Shown here piece after piece: positions 9,941-22,009 of a stretch of DNA of 64,000 nt. A program made the position numbers and the translations under genes. The stretch's first letter is position 1. The number at the start of each line of letters is the position of its first letter. The stretch is from Blattamonas nauphoetae. Taxonomy: Eukaryota > Preaxostyla > Oxymonadida. The stretch is from NCBI GenBank assembly GCA_033064195.1, contig JARBJD010000216.1, forward strand, positions 62,001-126,000, written 5' to 3'. The notes beneath the pieces were generated by a model. It did no database searches, was not told where the DNA came from, and was given only the letters and a program-made list of their open reading frames with translations.

Positions 9941-12900
9941 CTGGTGTTGTGAACGACACTGTCGACGGGATTGAAACAGGGACAGTTGTGCTGGTCATTC
10001 GGAGCACAGAATACGCCGTCGAGTACTTCAAAGTGGAAGAGGGGTAGGCCACTGCTTCTCCCCCTCCCAGCCAGTTTGTGCTGAACGACACAGGAATCGA
10101 GATCTCTTTCGACTGATACTTTTCCACAACGACGAGCAAAAACTCCGAAACAGTCGCTTTGAGAGGCATTCGCTCACCACTCAGAGTGAGAACGATCACA
10201 TTTGGGTTGTCGCTCTTCAGTGTCGGTGTGTCGATCGAGAGCAGAGTTGGTCCTTTGGTTGTTGTGAATGTCTTCTCGTTCACAAGAATCACGTCATTGT
10301 CATTCGCGAGTTCAATGATTGTGTATGTCGTGTTCAATTGCATCCCATCCACCCCATCTGACAGCCACGGTGTGGTCCCGACTCCATCAACAAAGTTCAC
10401 AGTCATCGTCGCTGTTGGAGAGAGAGTCACTGTGAATGAGCCAGTCAGTGGAAGATGTGATCCAGTCATCGAGACTTGGAATGTCGTGCACGATGAAGAG
10501 AGAGACGAAGAGATGGTGTCGACAATTGGAGCAGAAGGAACAGTCGCTTTCAATCCTTCACTGAACAAGAATGAGCTCAACCCATCCACTGAGGCAATCG
10601 ACGTCACCAGATAATCAAGTCCAAACTGGAGGTGGGTGTCATCTTCGGACTGAGCAGTCGGGAAAGACACCGAACAGCTTTCAGCAGTCTTGATTGTCAG
10701 ACTCGACGAGAACGCTCGATCAGTGTTTGTGTTCTTCAGATGGACGAACAGTTCAGGAGCATCAAAGAACTTCACTCCGGTCAGTTCAACAATCACTTCG
10801 GTCTTTTCTCGGTTCAGTTTCGTTGATGAAATTGTAATGATGCGAGCTGGCTCGGCTGGGACAGTGAATGAGAAAGGGTTGAACAAGACAGCGTCGTTCT
10901 CAGAGTTCGTCACAGACACAACTCCATACGTCTTTCCATACTCGAGAGGCACTCCACTTCCACTCGCCGAATACACTCTCCCAACAAGTGTCCCCGAGTT
11001 CGCTGAGAAGACAGCGGAGAGTGGTTCTTCGAGCACGACATCCGAAAGAGAGACCTCAACGAGATATGTTGTGTCTTTCATGTCTGCTCCAGAAAGAGGC
11101 ACTGAAACGGAATCTTTCTGAGGCGGTGTCAGTGTCTCCACTCCCATTCCAATGATTCTGCTGGCGGCCGATGGGGTGGTGAACGAGATCATCAGTCGAC
11201 CGAGAAAGATTGATAATTTGGTTGTGTTGTGAATCACAGTGTGAATCTGGTATTCGGTGCCGAAGGTGAGTGTGCTGCCTTCTCCGAACAGTCGAACTGG
11301 CGTCTCTTCCGAGAGTGGTCGTCCCTTCTCATCTGTTGCACCGCTGAATGTCACATTCAACGAGAATCCACTCATCCCAACCAGAGTCACTGTGTATGTC
11401 CCTGGAGCGATGTTCACGCCGGTCAGTTGGATCCACGCATGATTTGGTCCATTGCCGAGTCGGCACGACGATTTCAGGATCTGCGGAGTTGGAACGGAAA
11501 TGATGTGGCCCGGAAGAAAGGCAGCGACGATGGAATAATCGGAGAGAGGTGTCTGAAGAAGTCCAGTCTCACCAATCGACACAGAACACGATCCAATCGA
11601 CGACGACATCGAGAACTCCAAAACGCGACCAATGTTTGGAATCCCTCCCAACACTTCCACTCGCTCTCCTTCGACATTCGACACAACAACCAACAATGTT
11701 CCAGACATGGCCTTGTCCAGTGTCACTTCCACATCAGCTGTCGTTCCTTCCACTTCTGCAGTGAGGGCTGTGAGAGTGATTGTGGCTGGAGTTCTGTTGA
11801 GGAGATTGCTAAAATCTTGCCCGGTTTGGTTGTTGATGATTAGACTTGAGGAGTAGTCCGACGACGAAGCGCAAGTTGAGATGGTCGTTGAATTAAATGT
11901 TGGATATGGACTTGCATTATGGTAGATCACATGACCTCTTCCAGTTGCAGCCGAACAATCTTGGAAGAGGAGGGAAGAGAGCTGAACAGACGAACAACCC
12001 TGTAAAAACATTACCCCTCCTCCATATCCAGATGTTGAGTTCTGTTTGCAGTTCTTGAAGAGACAATTTGAGATGGCGCCTCCTTTCGTCGTTGGATCCC
12101 AGCTGTTCAAACCAATCGCTCCTCCGTATGATGCTGCTTCGGATTCAATGAAGACACATTCTGAGATGGTTAAACTACAGGGAGTGTGAACAAGTAGAGA
12201 GGCATCGTACTTAGCAGAACAAGATTTGAAAGACGATGATTTGAGAGTGACCGTGTTTGTTGCTCCCGAAGGAAAATAGATGTAGAGAGCTCCACCACCG
12301 CCGGACGCAGAACAAGAATCAAACGAACAAGAGTCGATTGAGAGACCGACATTGATATTGTTGCAGTTGATTGCACCACCATTGTTATTTGTAGCTTTGC
12401 ATCCTTTGAATGTGCAGAGCTTGAATGAAAAGAGAGGATGGGCGGCAGTGAGTTCAGTTCGGGTTGTGAACGGCTTGTTCTCGTTTGTGGCGTCCACCAG
12501 GCACGACACAAATGATGAGTTCAGACTCAGAAGACTCCCTCCACCATTCAGCGAACGAATCGATGTTCCATAAAGATGGTTCGAACACGACGACACAACA
12601 CTCCCAACAATCGACTGACCAAACCAACTCCCAACTTCAATCCCTTCCGATGAGCATCCTGATGTCATGTTCACAAGAACACAACCAACCAACGATGTCG
12701 ACACGGATTTCGTCTCCACATCATTTCCAGCTCTGTCCAAGTCCAGTGACCCAATCAGAGGACCTGTCCCCAAAATCAAATCACCATCACGAAGCTCAAT
12801 CGAAGTGCCTGTGATCGAAACAGACAATGTGCAACCCTCAGTTCTGTCTGTTCCGTCCAATCGTCCAAGCGATGCTGTTCCAGTCTTGCCAGAGCGAATC

Positions 12901-13469
12901 GAGTCGACACAAATCCCAACCAGAGGAAGAAGAGAAGGAGAGCATGATGACATGTGAGAACTCGATGTCAGGGTGATCGAGTTCCAGTCAGTCTCTCCCA
13001 TCCAACAAACCACAAATGGCGAGCATTCCATGTTCGAACGAATCGAGCACAACGACACAACCACACAAGATCCCAACACACGAGCTGTCCCAACTCCTTC
13101 AACTCCACAATCCAACTCCAACGACCACAGACAAACCGAGCTGTTCCTAAACACGAACATCGTCTCAAATCCGACCACATTCCCATCCAACTTGCCAGTC
13201 TTCTTCCCTCCTCTTCCACGAATATCATCCCAGAATCTGATCCGAGTTTCATTTCCTCTCATCGTCAGGCTACTCGATTCCACCACATCATTCGATGCGA
13301 AGAAGTGTCCTCCTGGGAGCAGCAACCATCCTGGCTCAGCATTTCCATGTTCAACAGTGTTTGTGAACGATGTCAGGATTGGTGACAGAGACTGCACTGT
13401 TGCGTCACTGCAATCATCCCAAGCACAGTTCAGACAACTGAAAACGAAAAGAAGTCCGAATCGAATCAT

Positions 13470-14004
13470 TGCGAATGGATTGTGCGAATGTTGTCCCATT
13501 ATGTGGTGCATTCACAATTGTTTTCTGCGGTATTGGCGAGAGATAGATCTCATTTTCCAGGTCAATGTTGATCACAATCATGTGGTTCTTTTTCGGAAGA
13601 ATTCTCGGGAAACCCCTGGATCTGTCGAGAAAAGCGTTCAATTTGAAACATCTTCGAGAAATCACCCAGTCCAATCGAGGTTCTGACCCATCGGACATGT
13701 GGGGAAGGCATGAGAGAACTTTGTGATGGGAAGGCCAGTTTGAGCGAGACTGAATCATCTCCGAGCTGTCAACATATGATTTTGATTTGACGTGTGACAT
13801 GTATCCCCATTTCGATGAGTTGAGACTTTTTTCGTCGCTAAATTCGGGCAGTGGTCCGTGATCTGTTTCTCGCCGATTTTTAGAGGCATCATCGGCGCAA
13901 ACACTCAGCAATCGATCAATTTATCCCCGCGTTGATTTTTCGTTCGTCCGAAGACTGGGTGTACAGCTGCTCGTCACGTCACAGTTGGGCACGAGATCGT
14001 GTCA
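13470..14004. other. Upstream flank of receptor gene 1 (no gene seen)
   Basis: It is homologous to 42,066-42,604 ahead of gene 2, at high but not perfect identity and with indels, and has no convincing ORF. Conservation ahead of both receptor starts makes it the natural place for the promoter, but I recognise no specific motif. Confidence 0.5.
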
Positions 14005-14479
14005 TAGTACCCGGACAAACCCGTTAGAGCGGATAAACCCGTTAACCCTTCCAAAGGGACGAAACAGTCTCCCCTCTTCATCTTAATTCTCCTTCCACTT
14101 CACATTCATGCATTTCCTCATTTTTTTTAAAACTAGAGTTCTTCATGAAAGAATGATTGTGAAATGCAAAGCGAAAAGTGAACGTTGTTTTTTGAACGAA
14201 GTTGAACAAATCTATTTCCGAGAACTAGAGGGATCATGTGTTGCGAGTCGAGCTTTTCATGGTCAGAATAACTTGCGCTGTGTCGTCGTTGGCATTTCAT
14301 CCATTTGAATTGACCCATTGTCTTTGATCCAATCTCTGAAAGAGTCACAATTCCTTCCAGAATTCTCACTAGGGTTTTCTTACAGGTACAACTGATGAGT
14401 CGTGTGAAAGAGATGATATATGTGAAATGGGGGATGTTTTAACGGGTTTATCGGAGTTAACGGGTTTATCCGACCACTA
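14005..14479. mobile_element. 475-bp MITE with 3-bp target duplication
   Basis: Unit 2 lacks it: the empty site reads GTGTCAATCAA at about 42,597-42,607. Terminal inverted repeats begin TAGT.C.CGGA.AAACCCGTTA and contain GATAAACCCGTTA again, imperfect over ~40 bp. TCA is duplicated at 14,002-14,004 and 14,480-14,482. No coding capacity. A 3-bp duplication is seen in PIF/Harbinger-like and some CACTA-like elements; the superfamily is not settled. Confidence 0.8.
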
Positions 14480-14565
14480 TCAATCAAGTGTGAGACTTCA
14501 TGTGTAGAGATATCTGAGAAGTCATCGATAGCAGAATGCTCACAAACGAGGTGGGTCAATACGAA

Positions 14566-16205
14566 GGGAATGACTATATCGCATCAAGCAATTCGACTAA
14601 ATCGCATCAAATTCGGATCGACCCATTTCGTTTCGAACAATCTCCTTCGTGCTTCTGATGAAAAATCCCCTCCACTACCACCCGAACAGCTTCAGAAGGC
14701 GCTCGCAGTTAATGCGCAGCTCGAATGACGATCCAAAGGCATCCAAACATGTCCCAATAATTTTGAAAAGAGCCAAAACACTATGGATGGTTTCACTTTT
14801 TTTACTTTTCTCCAAATTCTTAAAATCACTCAAATATGATGGAAAAGGGGTTTGTTTCGAAATTGAGCTTCGATCGTGACGAGAAACGACACTTTTTTGA
14901 AACGCCAATTGAACACATTTATTGTTTCAAAAACAGATGAGAGAAGATCATGAGGTGAGACAATGTGAAAAAAGAAGGTTCTACAATGGAGAGTACGGAT
15001 AAGATGTATTGTGAAGAAATAGAGGCAAAATACTCAATAGTCTCGAAAATGCTCTATTGCACTTGAATTATCAGTTGAAATTAGATTTCTGCATGAACCC
15101 AGGAGTACAAGTATTTTTTCTTGAATTGGACACATGTTTGCACCCATCTGGCAAGATCATCATCGATCGTGTCCTGAACACTCCTTTCCTTTGTCTATCT
15201 GAAATTATGAGAGATAATTGAGAACAAACAGGTTTTATATGTCTGTTTGACACTGGTGAAGAGACATTGGGACATCATTATCTTAATCTCCAAGAGTAAC
15301 CGTCATGGAAAAAGAGAATCCGCTTTCAGGTGCTACGAGTTTCAAAGAAAGTGAAAAGAGCACACCCGATCTTCACACATGTGACTTGATGTACATCGAT
15401 CTGAGTGGAACGCAGTTTATCAAAGGTGGAGCAGTGAGGTCACAATGAAGGTTGGAGAGTCAGTGCTTGAAAAGAGGATGTGTAGAAACGAAGTTTTGAG
15501 AGAAGATATCCGTGGAGATTGAGGACTTTAATCTGTTCCTGGAACAAGAATAGACAGAATTTGATAGAAAGACCAGTGAAACGGATGGATTCTTTCAAAA
15601 TTATTGGGACACATGCGGTGACTAACTGGATGAGCTCATCTCTCCGATCGAGCCAACGTCAAAGTTGATGATAGTTCGTTCGTCCAGGAAGATGGCTGGC
15701 GTGCTCGGCGCGCTCTTCTCGAGTAACCAGTTGTCGAACAGCCACGTCGATGCGAGTGTGTTGTTGTCTGCCGATAAAGGACGGACTGAGTCGGTAGGTC
15801 GGCCAAACGCGTCTGCTCCTTCCTTCCCACTCGACGAACATGACGAGAACTACGTGTTGTGCGGAATAATAGTCTGCGGCGTCGCATCAACCGAAATGCC
15901 TGACGACGAGTTCGATCACTTCTGCTCTCCCTCATCTGTGTCTCCCACTGAGTTGTAAAAAGAAGAGGAAAGTCGCTTAGAGCACCAAACAACCTTCTGA
16001 AATAAAACAAAGTGAATGCTCCGATTCAACGCAGGTGGTTCACAACACTTTTAACTTCCGATGGTACGAACGAATCAGGCGTCCACTTCTTCTCATTTCC
16101 TGGGTTTCGACGACTCAGTCTCAGTTGTGAACATCACAAAGTGATACAACAGAAAGGACGAGAGAGGTCGAAAAAAGTGGAGCTTGATGCGATATAGTCA
16201 TTCCC
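14566..16205. mobile_element. 1.64-kb TIR element with 9-bp target duplication (Mutator-like layout)
   Basis: Absent from unit 2 (42,660-42,690). The ends are inverted: GGGAATGACTATATCGCATC at 14,566 and its complement ending at 16,205. CAATACGAA is duplicated at 14,557-14,565 and 16,206-16,214. A 9-bp duplication is typical of Mutator-like elements (established knowledge). No transposase is visible. The interior holds a 97-codon ORF at 15,665-15,958, so it is probably non-autonomous with unrelated cargo. Confidence 0.85.
15665..15958 (+). CDS. Small ORF carried in the 1.64-kb TIR element
   Basis: A 97-codon ORF containing FPLDEHDENYVLCGIIVCGVASTEMPDDEFDHF. It has higher GC than the AT-rich flanks inside the element, which suggests a captured host exon or gene fragment. 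No family recognised. Overlapping minus-strand frames are also open, so coding status is uncertain. Confidence 0.3.
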   Translation: MMIVRSSRKMAGVLGALFSSNQLSNSHVDASVLLSADKGRTESVGRPNASAPSFPLDEHDENYVLCGIIVCGVASTEMPDDEFDHFCSPSSVSPTEL

Positions 16206-16214
16206 CAATACGAA

Positions 16215-17418
16215 ATAGTCTCACAATCTGACAATTCGACCACAAAACGCAAGTTCGTCGCAATTGAAGAATCGTTGTTTCACCATGTCTCACATGATAA
16301 CACAGAGATCTCCATGTGTTCAAATTCGGGAATTGGGCGAGATGAGGAAGTTTACGTTTCGGATGCAAGCGGCTCCAGTGGAATATCAACAGAATGAACA
16401 GCGGGTGATTGACGAGTCAGTGAGAGCGTTCGTGCAACAGAGTGGATGAATCTGTAGACTCTCCAAAGTCAAGTTCCAGATATTTGTGACACAGGACAGA
16501 AATGATGAGAGTTCATCGACAAATCCCATTCCTCCAATTCGAACATGGGAACCCGAATGGAATGAGGAAGGAGGGATGCAGTCAAACGACAATGATAATA
16601 TCATACGAGTTCATCCTTCACAAAACGAGTTTTCACGAGTTGAAACGATTTATGGTTGATGTGTGGAAGAATCAAAGCAAACTTTGGGCTGATCTCCGAC
16701 CATCCACATTTCATTCGGCCTCAACCCCTCCCACAATCGAGCTCCAATGATCATCATCCCACTTTTGATCGACTATTTTATATTTGGAAGTTCCCATCCG
16801 GAAGTTCAACCGTCCCTGTCCGAATCCATTTTTCCACTTCAAATGCGGAGATTATTGATGAATGTGACGTACGTTTCCTCCAACTGAAGACAAATGAATC
16901 GAATACACTGCTGTGGCAAAAAATGACCATTTGAATCCACGGTCTATGTGACACTCCGTCGCGAATTGTTGAAGGCGGATCAGCAGTTGGAAGGCTGATT
17001 GATATTGTGAACTCAACGACAACTCGCTCCCATCTCTGTTTCCACCCGTCAGAAATCCGTTCAGTGAGAGTGGGAATCTCATCCGTTGTGAAGATAGTTG
17101 AGAGTGAAATCTGGATTCCTTCCACAGACTCACCTCTTGAATGGAACTCTGGATTTCTTCATCTGACCACAGTTTGTTTGCTTTGATGAATTCCAGACAA
17201 ACCATTCCGTCTCTGACCACCTCAATGTCGTGAGAATCGTGAGTCGTCTTCAGTTCGTGTTCTCCTTCGGATTTTGGAGTGTCTGACGATGGTCGGCTCT
17301 TTCGCAGCAGAAATGTGTGGATTGTGACGCTTCTGAACATGAAAATGTCGAACATCTGGACAACCCACTCATCGCTTGCCCACCGCATCTCCCCTCTTCT
17401 TTTCCCCTCACCTCCCAT
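16215..17418 (-). pseudogene. Decayed gene region, shared by both units
   Basis: It matches 42,690-43,585 plus 44,792-45,070 of unit 2. The longest reading, minus strand 16,852-17,418, includes EVVRDGMVCLEFIKANKLWS and DEEIQSSIQEVSLWKESRF, which unit 2 preserves with few changes (44,786-45,055). That looks like helical-repeat coding sequence. Another short reading, KFVAIEE.LFHH.SHDNTEIS, is conserved near 16,250-16,400 on the plus strand. No intact gene spans the region. Confidence 0.35.
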
Positions 17419-19680
17419 GCCCTCCTACTCCCTCCTGCCTCTCCACTCACCTCACCCGGTGTCGAACGTGCGTTTGACTCTCGTTCGAGGCACCAGCAAT
17501 ACTCGCCCTCAAACACATCCCCACCACTTTCGTGAACGTCTCAACTGAAACGCATCGAAGCTGGCGTGATCCCTCACCTCGTCATCACTCTCAATCGACA
17601 GCCTCTCTCGTTGCTCACACTCGAGACATCCCCGTCCATCTCGAACATCATCCGAATCTCTCTCTGACACCCAACTCGGTTTGGACTGGACACTCGAAAT
17701 CGAATGATCTTTGAGAATGGATGGACTCGACGATGTGGCAGAACAAAGACAGCTGAACGATGAAAGAGGAAGGAGTGGACAGAATGTGACAGCCTGTTCC
17801 ATCGTCCTGAATCTCCTGCTGGACATGAACATTTCACGACGTGTTTGGGATCAGACAGGAACAGCGAAGACTCGAACACAACCAAACCGTTGAATTGTCC
17901 ACACTCAGCCATCTCCCACACATCTTCTTCATTCCACACGATTTCAACACCACTCTCTCGCCTCGCAATCAGATGCGTTGATGCCTGTTTTTCGCGCTCT
18001 CGATTGTTCTTCTTTGGTGAAGTCGAAAGACGATGAACATGAGTCGGCACTCGATTGTGCTGACCAGCTTGTTTGGAATGAGTCTTCGACAGTTGGGATG
18101 GATAACGACAGTGGCCAGGCAAGTTCCAGCGCGGTCGACATCCGCCTCTGATCGCATCACCTGTCTCGTGAGTGACGTCACGTCTTCATGAGCACCCGAC
18201 TTCACTGATTCGATGGACTTCCCCTTCTCAGCACGTTGCCTCGTCTGCAGTGTGTGACAGATTCGATCTTTCGCACCCTTTTCCGCCTCTCCTGCCATCC
18301 TCGTCACACATCCACTCCGCTCTCAAACAACGAACAACTCGCATTCTGACAGATCGAAGAAGACTGAACGAGACATGACAGTCGCAGGGAGCGTCGGGAA
18401 GGCTTCTCGGAAGGAGCAGAAGGGACGAGAACCTGCAAACGCTGACTGTCCTCCACTCCTTCGTCTTGCAATGGGTTCGCGTGTACCTCACACCGTCGCA
18501 CTGCCACCAAGTTGTGGAAGGAAACGTGATGGCCGTTCACACTCACACTGGAAGAATGATGGGAAGATGCAGTCCCGTCGCCCATGGAATCTTGGCAATG
18601 CCCTCGATCGATGGCACAGTGCCTGCATCCCACACTCCTTCCTCCGCCGAGTTGGGTGAGAGGTGGGACAAGCAAAGAGGTGGATGGATCGATTCTTCAG
18701 GATTCTCCCAGAACATCTCGACATGCAGAGAAAAGACCAACAACTAAATATGGACGTGTTGAGCAGTGCACTGAAGGATTGTTTCTGTGTTGATTCCGAG
18801 CGGACACCATCGACGCCGTGACTGTGCAGCGAAGGGAGGATGTGGCACTGATGGGCACAACGACACTCTTCGTCGATCTTTGTCTTCTCGACGCGCTGTT
18901 CGCCCTCTCTGGCACTCACCTGCTTCTGGTCTCGTCGGTCTCGAAGTCGACGATCATTTGCTGAGAGTGACAATCACCACACCGACCAACTGATGAAGCA
19001 CGACAACAACCGACCCAACTCGCTCCGTTTCCCTGATTCCCACTTTCGTCCCAACTTGTTGCTCGACCCCAGCGACATCACTTCTCAACACTCCAATGCC
19101 AGCTTCCTCACTCCACGCGAGGCAGCGTTCGTGTTCATCGCTTCCGCTCCGTCTTCCTCTCCGTTGGTGTCGATGGAGGAACGATAACACTGCACTGAAG
19201 GTGAGGAGGAAATGTTGTGGTGAGATAGCAGAGAGATTGTTGGACCTCTTTGCTCCTTCAGGCGGATCGGGCATCACAACGAATCCAACATCCGCATCAC
19301 GTGCGAGGCCTGATCGAACTGCAAGCGAGAGATGTTGGGAGTGCTTGTCAGAACGAGTCGTCGACACCGATTGACTCAGCTCGGCACACACTGCGACAGT
19401 CCCGTTCTGTGGATCGTGCATGCTTTTGATTCTCCGTTCCAGCGGAACCACGACGACATTATGAAGAATTGTCCTCATCTATTCGAGGCAGCATCTCTTC
19501 TTCTGGAGATAAGCTTTGCGACTCATCCACCCAAAGTTCTTCGTCGAAATGAATCCGGATTTCTTTTCATCTCGTTCATTAACTCTCTCCCCGTTCATGA
19601 ATTATATCCGACTTCGTTGGTTTGCTTTTATTCTTCACATTGGACATCTCCTTCATAATCATCTCTTTGACTCACCTTAT
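17419..19680. other. Gene-poor stretch with decayed coding remnants
   Basis: From about 17,960 it parallels 45,541-47,255 of unit 2 with roughly 90-95% identity by eye. Several 60-160-codon frames are open on both strands (for example plus strand 18,466-18,747, with ENLQTLTVLHSFVLQWVR just upstream in the same frame), but none has a credible start and end and none is recognised. The part 17,419-17,960 has no clear counterpart in unit 2. Confidence 0.4.
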
Positions 19681-19684
19681 CTTT

Positions 19685-19700
19685 TGACCCATAACGAGTG
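19685..19700 (+). promoter_or_regulatory. Conserved upstream motif TGACCCATAACGAGTG
   Basis: It sits exactly 38 bases before the ATG of the helical-family gene. The same motif (TGACCCATAACRAGTG) is at the same distance from all four family members in the window, including two whose surrounding sequence has diverged. Candidate core promoter or initiator. Confidence 0.6.
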
Positions 19701-19722
19701 ATTTAAGCAAGAATCAGACGGA

Positions 19723-20796
19723 ATGACTGCTTTAGACGCGAAGTCGTCCTCCTCCATTGATTCTCCTTGCTCTGGTATGTCTTCACATGGATTGTTACAT
19801 TCTCCAGATTGTGTTCCTTTCTTGAATTGGAACGAAGATGAACGTTCTTCTGAACATGAAAATGTGATTGTCTTTCGATCTCTTGTTGCCACTATGAAGT
19901 TGAATTCTACACTTGATGTCTCTTTCGAAACAAAAGCAGTTGAATTCCTCGAATCTGTGAATCCAGATGATGATGAATCAGCCGATGCTTTTCTCAGCAG
20001 CTTTGCGTCGTTCTGTGATGATTCTGAGACAGACTTCGTACAGTGTATTAGTGTGCTCATTTCATCTGCCAGTCAGGTGATTACCACTGCTGCAATGAAG
20101 ATGCTTGATTCTCTGATCGATTGGTGTTCTGATAAAGTCCATCTTCCCCTCGTCAAAGCTGATCTAATCCCTCAACTCATCTTATTACTCAATCCACTGT
20201 CTCTTTCCTTTGCCGAAGCAGTCGATATCCACACCTACCTCATTTCAAACATCACTTTTTCATTCTGGCTCTCAACTCCACATGGTCTCACACAAATCGG
20301 AATTGAAGATTACGAAAAACAACAAGCTGTTCACGAGACTGTTCTTCAACAAGTTCTGGTGCCATCCGAGAAGTATATTTGGCATTTGTGCGTGAACCGC
20401 TTTTCGATCATCGACGGTGACCAATCCTATTCTTTTCTGACACTCCTTGCCCGACTCCTCCGAATATGTCCTTATTATCAACCAACAATGGATTTCGTCT
20501 TGAATATGCCAGTCATTCTCACGATCCCAAGTTGTCTCGTGTTCTTCGAGGATGATTACGCAATCAGGGCTTTTCTGTTGCACATGAACAACACCCAGCG
20601 AGACTGGAACGAAATAAGGGGAGAAACACGACAGATGTGGAAGAAAGTACAGCGGATGTTGAGAATGGAGGGCATCGAAGATACGATTGAAGAAAAGCTG
20701 CGAAACGACCAAGACGAATTTGGAGGAGGAAGGGTTGTTTCCCACTCGATCGTCTGGAGCAACCTGCGGGGCATGAACCTTCCGAAACAGGAATAG
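19723..20796 (+). CDS. Helical-family protein, first member in unit 1 (intact)
   Basis: A 357-residue ORF from ATG to TAG without interruption. It opens MTALDAKSSSSIDSPCSGMS, followed by FLNWNEDERSSEHE and then alternating amphipathic helices (VEFLESVNPDDDESADAFLS, VLISSASQVITTAAMKMLDS, VKADLIPQLILLLNPLSLSF). The C-terminus has RQMWKKVQRMLRMEGIEDTI and NLRGMNLPKQE. The helix spacing suggests an ARM/HEAT-like solenoid. I recognise it as a large lineage-specific family of Blattamonas-type oxymonads with unknown function (memory, not a search). It has no signal peptide or membrane span, so it is probably cytosolic. The paralogue at 24,824 shares the whole architecture; the unit-2 copy at 47,297 is broken. 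Confidence 0.85.
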   Translation: MTALDAKSSSSIDSPCSGMSSHGLLHSPDCVPFLNWNEDERSSEHENVIVFRSLVATMKLNSTLDVSFETKAVEFLESVNPDDDESADAFLSSFASFCDDSETDFVQCISVLISSASQVITTAAMKMLDSLIDWCSDKVHLPLVKADLIPQLILLLNPLSLSFAEAVDIHTYLISNITFSFWLSTPHGLTQIGIEDYEKQQAVHETVLQQVLVPSEKYIWHLCVNRFSIIDGDQSYSFLTLLARLLRICPYYQPTMDFVLNMPVILTIPSCLVFFEDDYAIRAFLLHMNNTQRDWNEIRGETRQMWKKVQRMLRMEGIEDTIEEKLRNDQDEFGGGRVVSHSIVWSNLRGMNLPKQE

Positions 20797-21161
20797 AAAC
20801 AGACACGAACCAGCAAACCTTCCGAACAATTTCCGACTTCATCTGGACAGCAAACACTGTTTGTGTGATCTTTGTCGGCTCTGGCATCACCACATGGCTT
20901 GCCACAACGATTTGGATTCTCTCTCGCCGGCCTCGCTCTATCGTCGCCACACTCTCCTTGGCCGCTCTCTCATTGCTCCTTTCTGGAAGGCAATGCGTCG
21001 ATGGATCGTTTGTGATGAATAATGGTGTCTTTAGATTGCCTGGCCAACACAATGACTCTCGGACCGGACAGTGCTGGCCGAAGGGTGATGTGGGGATTTG
21101 TGAATTGGATGGTCATTGGGATCTGCGGGGGACAGCGCTGAGGAAGGGAAGAGGAGGATGA
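20797..21161 (+). pseudogene. Conserved tail downstream of the helical-family gene
   Basis: A 98-codon ORF (20,865-21,161) contains TTIWILSRRPRSIVATLSLAALSLLL. It is homologous to the start of the 371-residue ORF behind the second family member (GRIRILSRQSRSMVATLSFSFA). Both family members therefore share a downstream segment, as if an ancestral gene pair was duplicated and this partner decayed. The unit-2 counterpart is 48,371-48,735. Confidence 0.45.
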
Positions 21162-21996
21162 CGCTCGTTGTGGATCTGGAGTTCCTGGTTGGAGTCGGAA
21201 AGATGAAGTGAACGAGTGAGTGCCGTGATTGTCCCGTTGACACCTCGTGTCGATGGCGAATGAGCCGTCCACTGGGCATTTGTGGTCGGATGGGTTGAGT
21301 TGGACGATGGGAGGAGTGTTGTGGACGACAGGACGGCGTCTGGACGGCATGGCTCTCTGCACTGGAGCAGCCCCGATTTTGGAGATTGGCGTCTTCTCTG
21401 CACATTCGCTGATGTCCCTTCATCGCCAGCTCTATCCCAAAAGTACTTCTTTCTCATCACTGTTCATGTCAACTCCTCTCTCATCGTGAAGAACCGCCTT
21501 CGCCGACACAGGTGATAAGAACACCAGTTGTGTGATCCACAAGTTGTTGGAGAAAAACCCAAAAAGCGGATGACAATCGAGCAGCTGAAGACGGATCGTG
21601 GCTGACTCGCAATGGATCGTTTGTGTTCCCAACACCGTGTCGTGTGGAGGCAACGCATCGATTTCGTCGATTTGGCGGTTTTGTGTGGACGATACGGGGA
21701 GAGTGGAACTGACAGACTCGTCCACAGCGCAGACATCACTCACCGAGAGAGATGACGAAGAGCACAAACGAGAAATGAGCGAGGACGCTTCAGGAACAGT
21801 CGAACTGGACTTGTGGAGGACGAGAAGTTGGTCTGTTCAGACGAGACGAACAGTCCTTCCGTCGAGCAGCAGTGAGACATCTGCGGGAAGACTGTGTGGC
21901 AGACGGACAGGAATCAGGAATGGGAGAGCAGGAACCACCGACTGCTTCTGTGGCCAAATCTTGGTCAGTTCCTCTCTCCCCGCATCTTCCACCCAA
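20970..21996 (-). pseudogene. Antisense gene remnant, possibly receptor-like
   Basis: On the minus strand a reading at 21,432-21,767 (DVCAVDESVSSTLPVSSTQN, then TQTIHCESATIRLQLLDCHP and NLWITQLVFLSPVSAKAVLH) is conserved in unit 2 (48,992-49,315) with few replacements, and further fragments continue at 20,970-21,423. The Ser/Thr-rich beta-strand style resembles the receptor ectodomains. Frames change repeatedly, so it is a decayed piece. It overlaps the plus-strand tail at 20,797-21,161; only one strand is likely to have been coding at any position. Confidence 0.35.
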
Positions 21997-22009
21997 ACTC
22001 TCTCAAATT

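Larger units (their letters stand above)
8085..13469 (-). pseudogene. Receptor gene 1, N-terminal part: signal peptide, beta-helix, Ig-like repeats
   Basis: The start is placed at the ATG of MIRFGLLFVFSCLNCAWDD (13,469), because gene 2 starts at the same residue; the open frame also allows an ATG at 13,511. The first ~17 residues form a signal peptide. About residues 20-620 carry right-handed beta-helix-like repeats with GGAIN/GGAI.. and SxCSFDSCSAS-type turns rich in Cys, Ser and Asn, as in Pmp-like or pectate-lyase-like surface proteins. Then come about ten Ig-like modules of ~100 residues, each ending near FTTP..P.RI. Many N-x-S/T sites suggest a glycosylated ectodomain. The open frame is intact from 13,469 to 8,085, where the DIRS element cuts it. 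Ligand and function are unknown. The family resembles giant surface receptors of oxymonads (from memory). Confidence 0.8.

Noticed and set aside
10159-11121. Plus-strand ORFs of 143-151 codons over the Ig-like region
   Set aside because: Antisense shadows of a long, repeat-bearing minus-strand frame.
12954-13686. Plus-strand ORFs of 143 and 237 codons over the receptor N-terminus
   Set aside because: Shadows of the receptor coding strand; the minus-strand frame has a signal peptide and beta-helix repeats and is conserved in gene 2.
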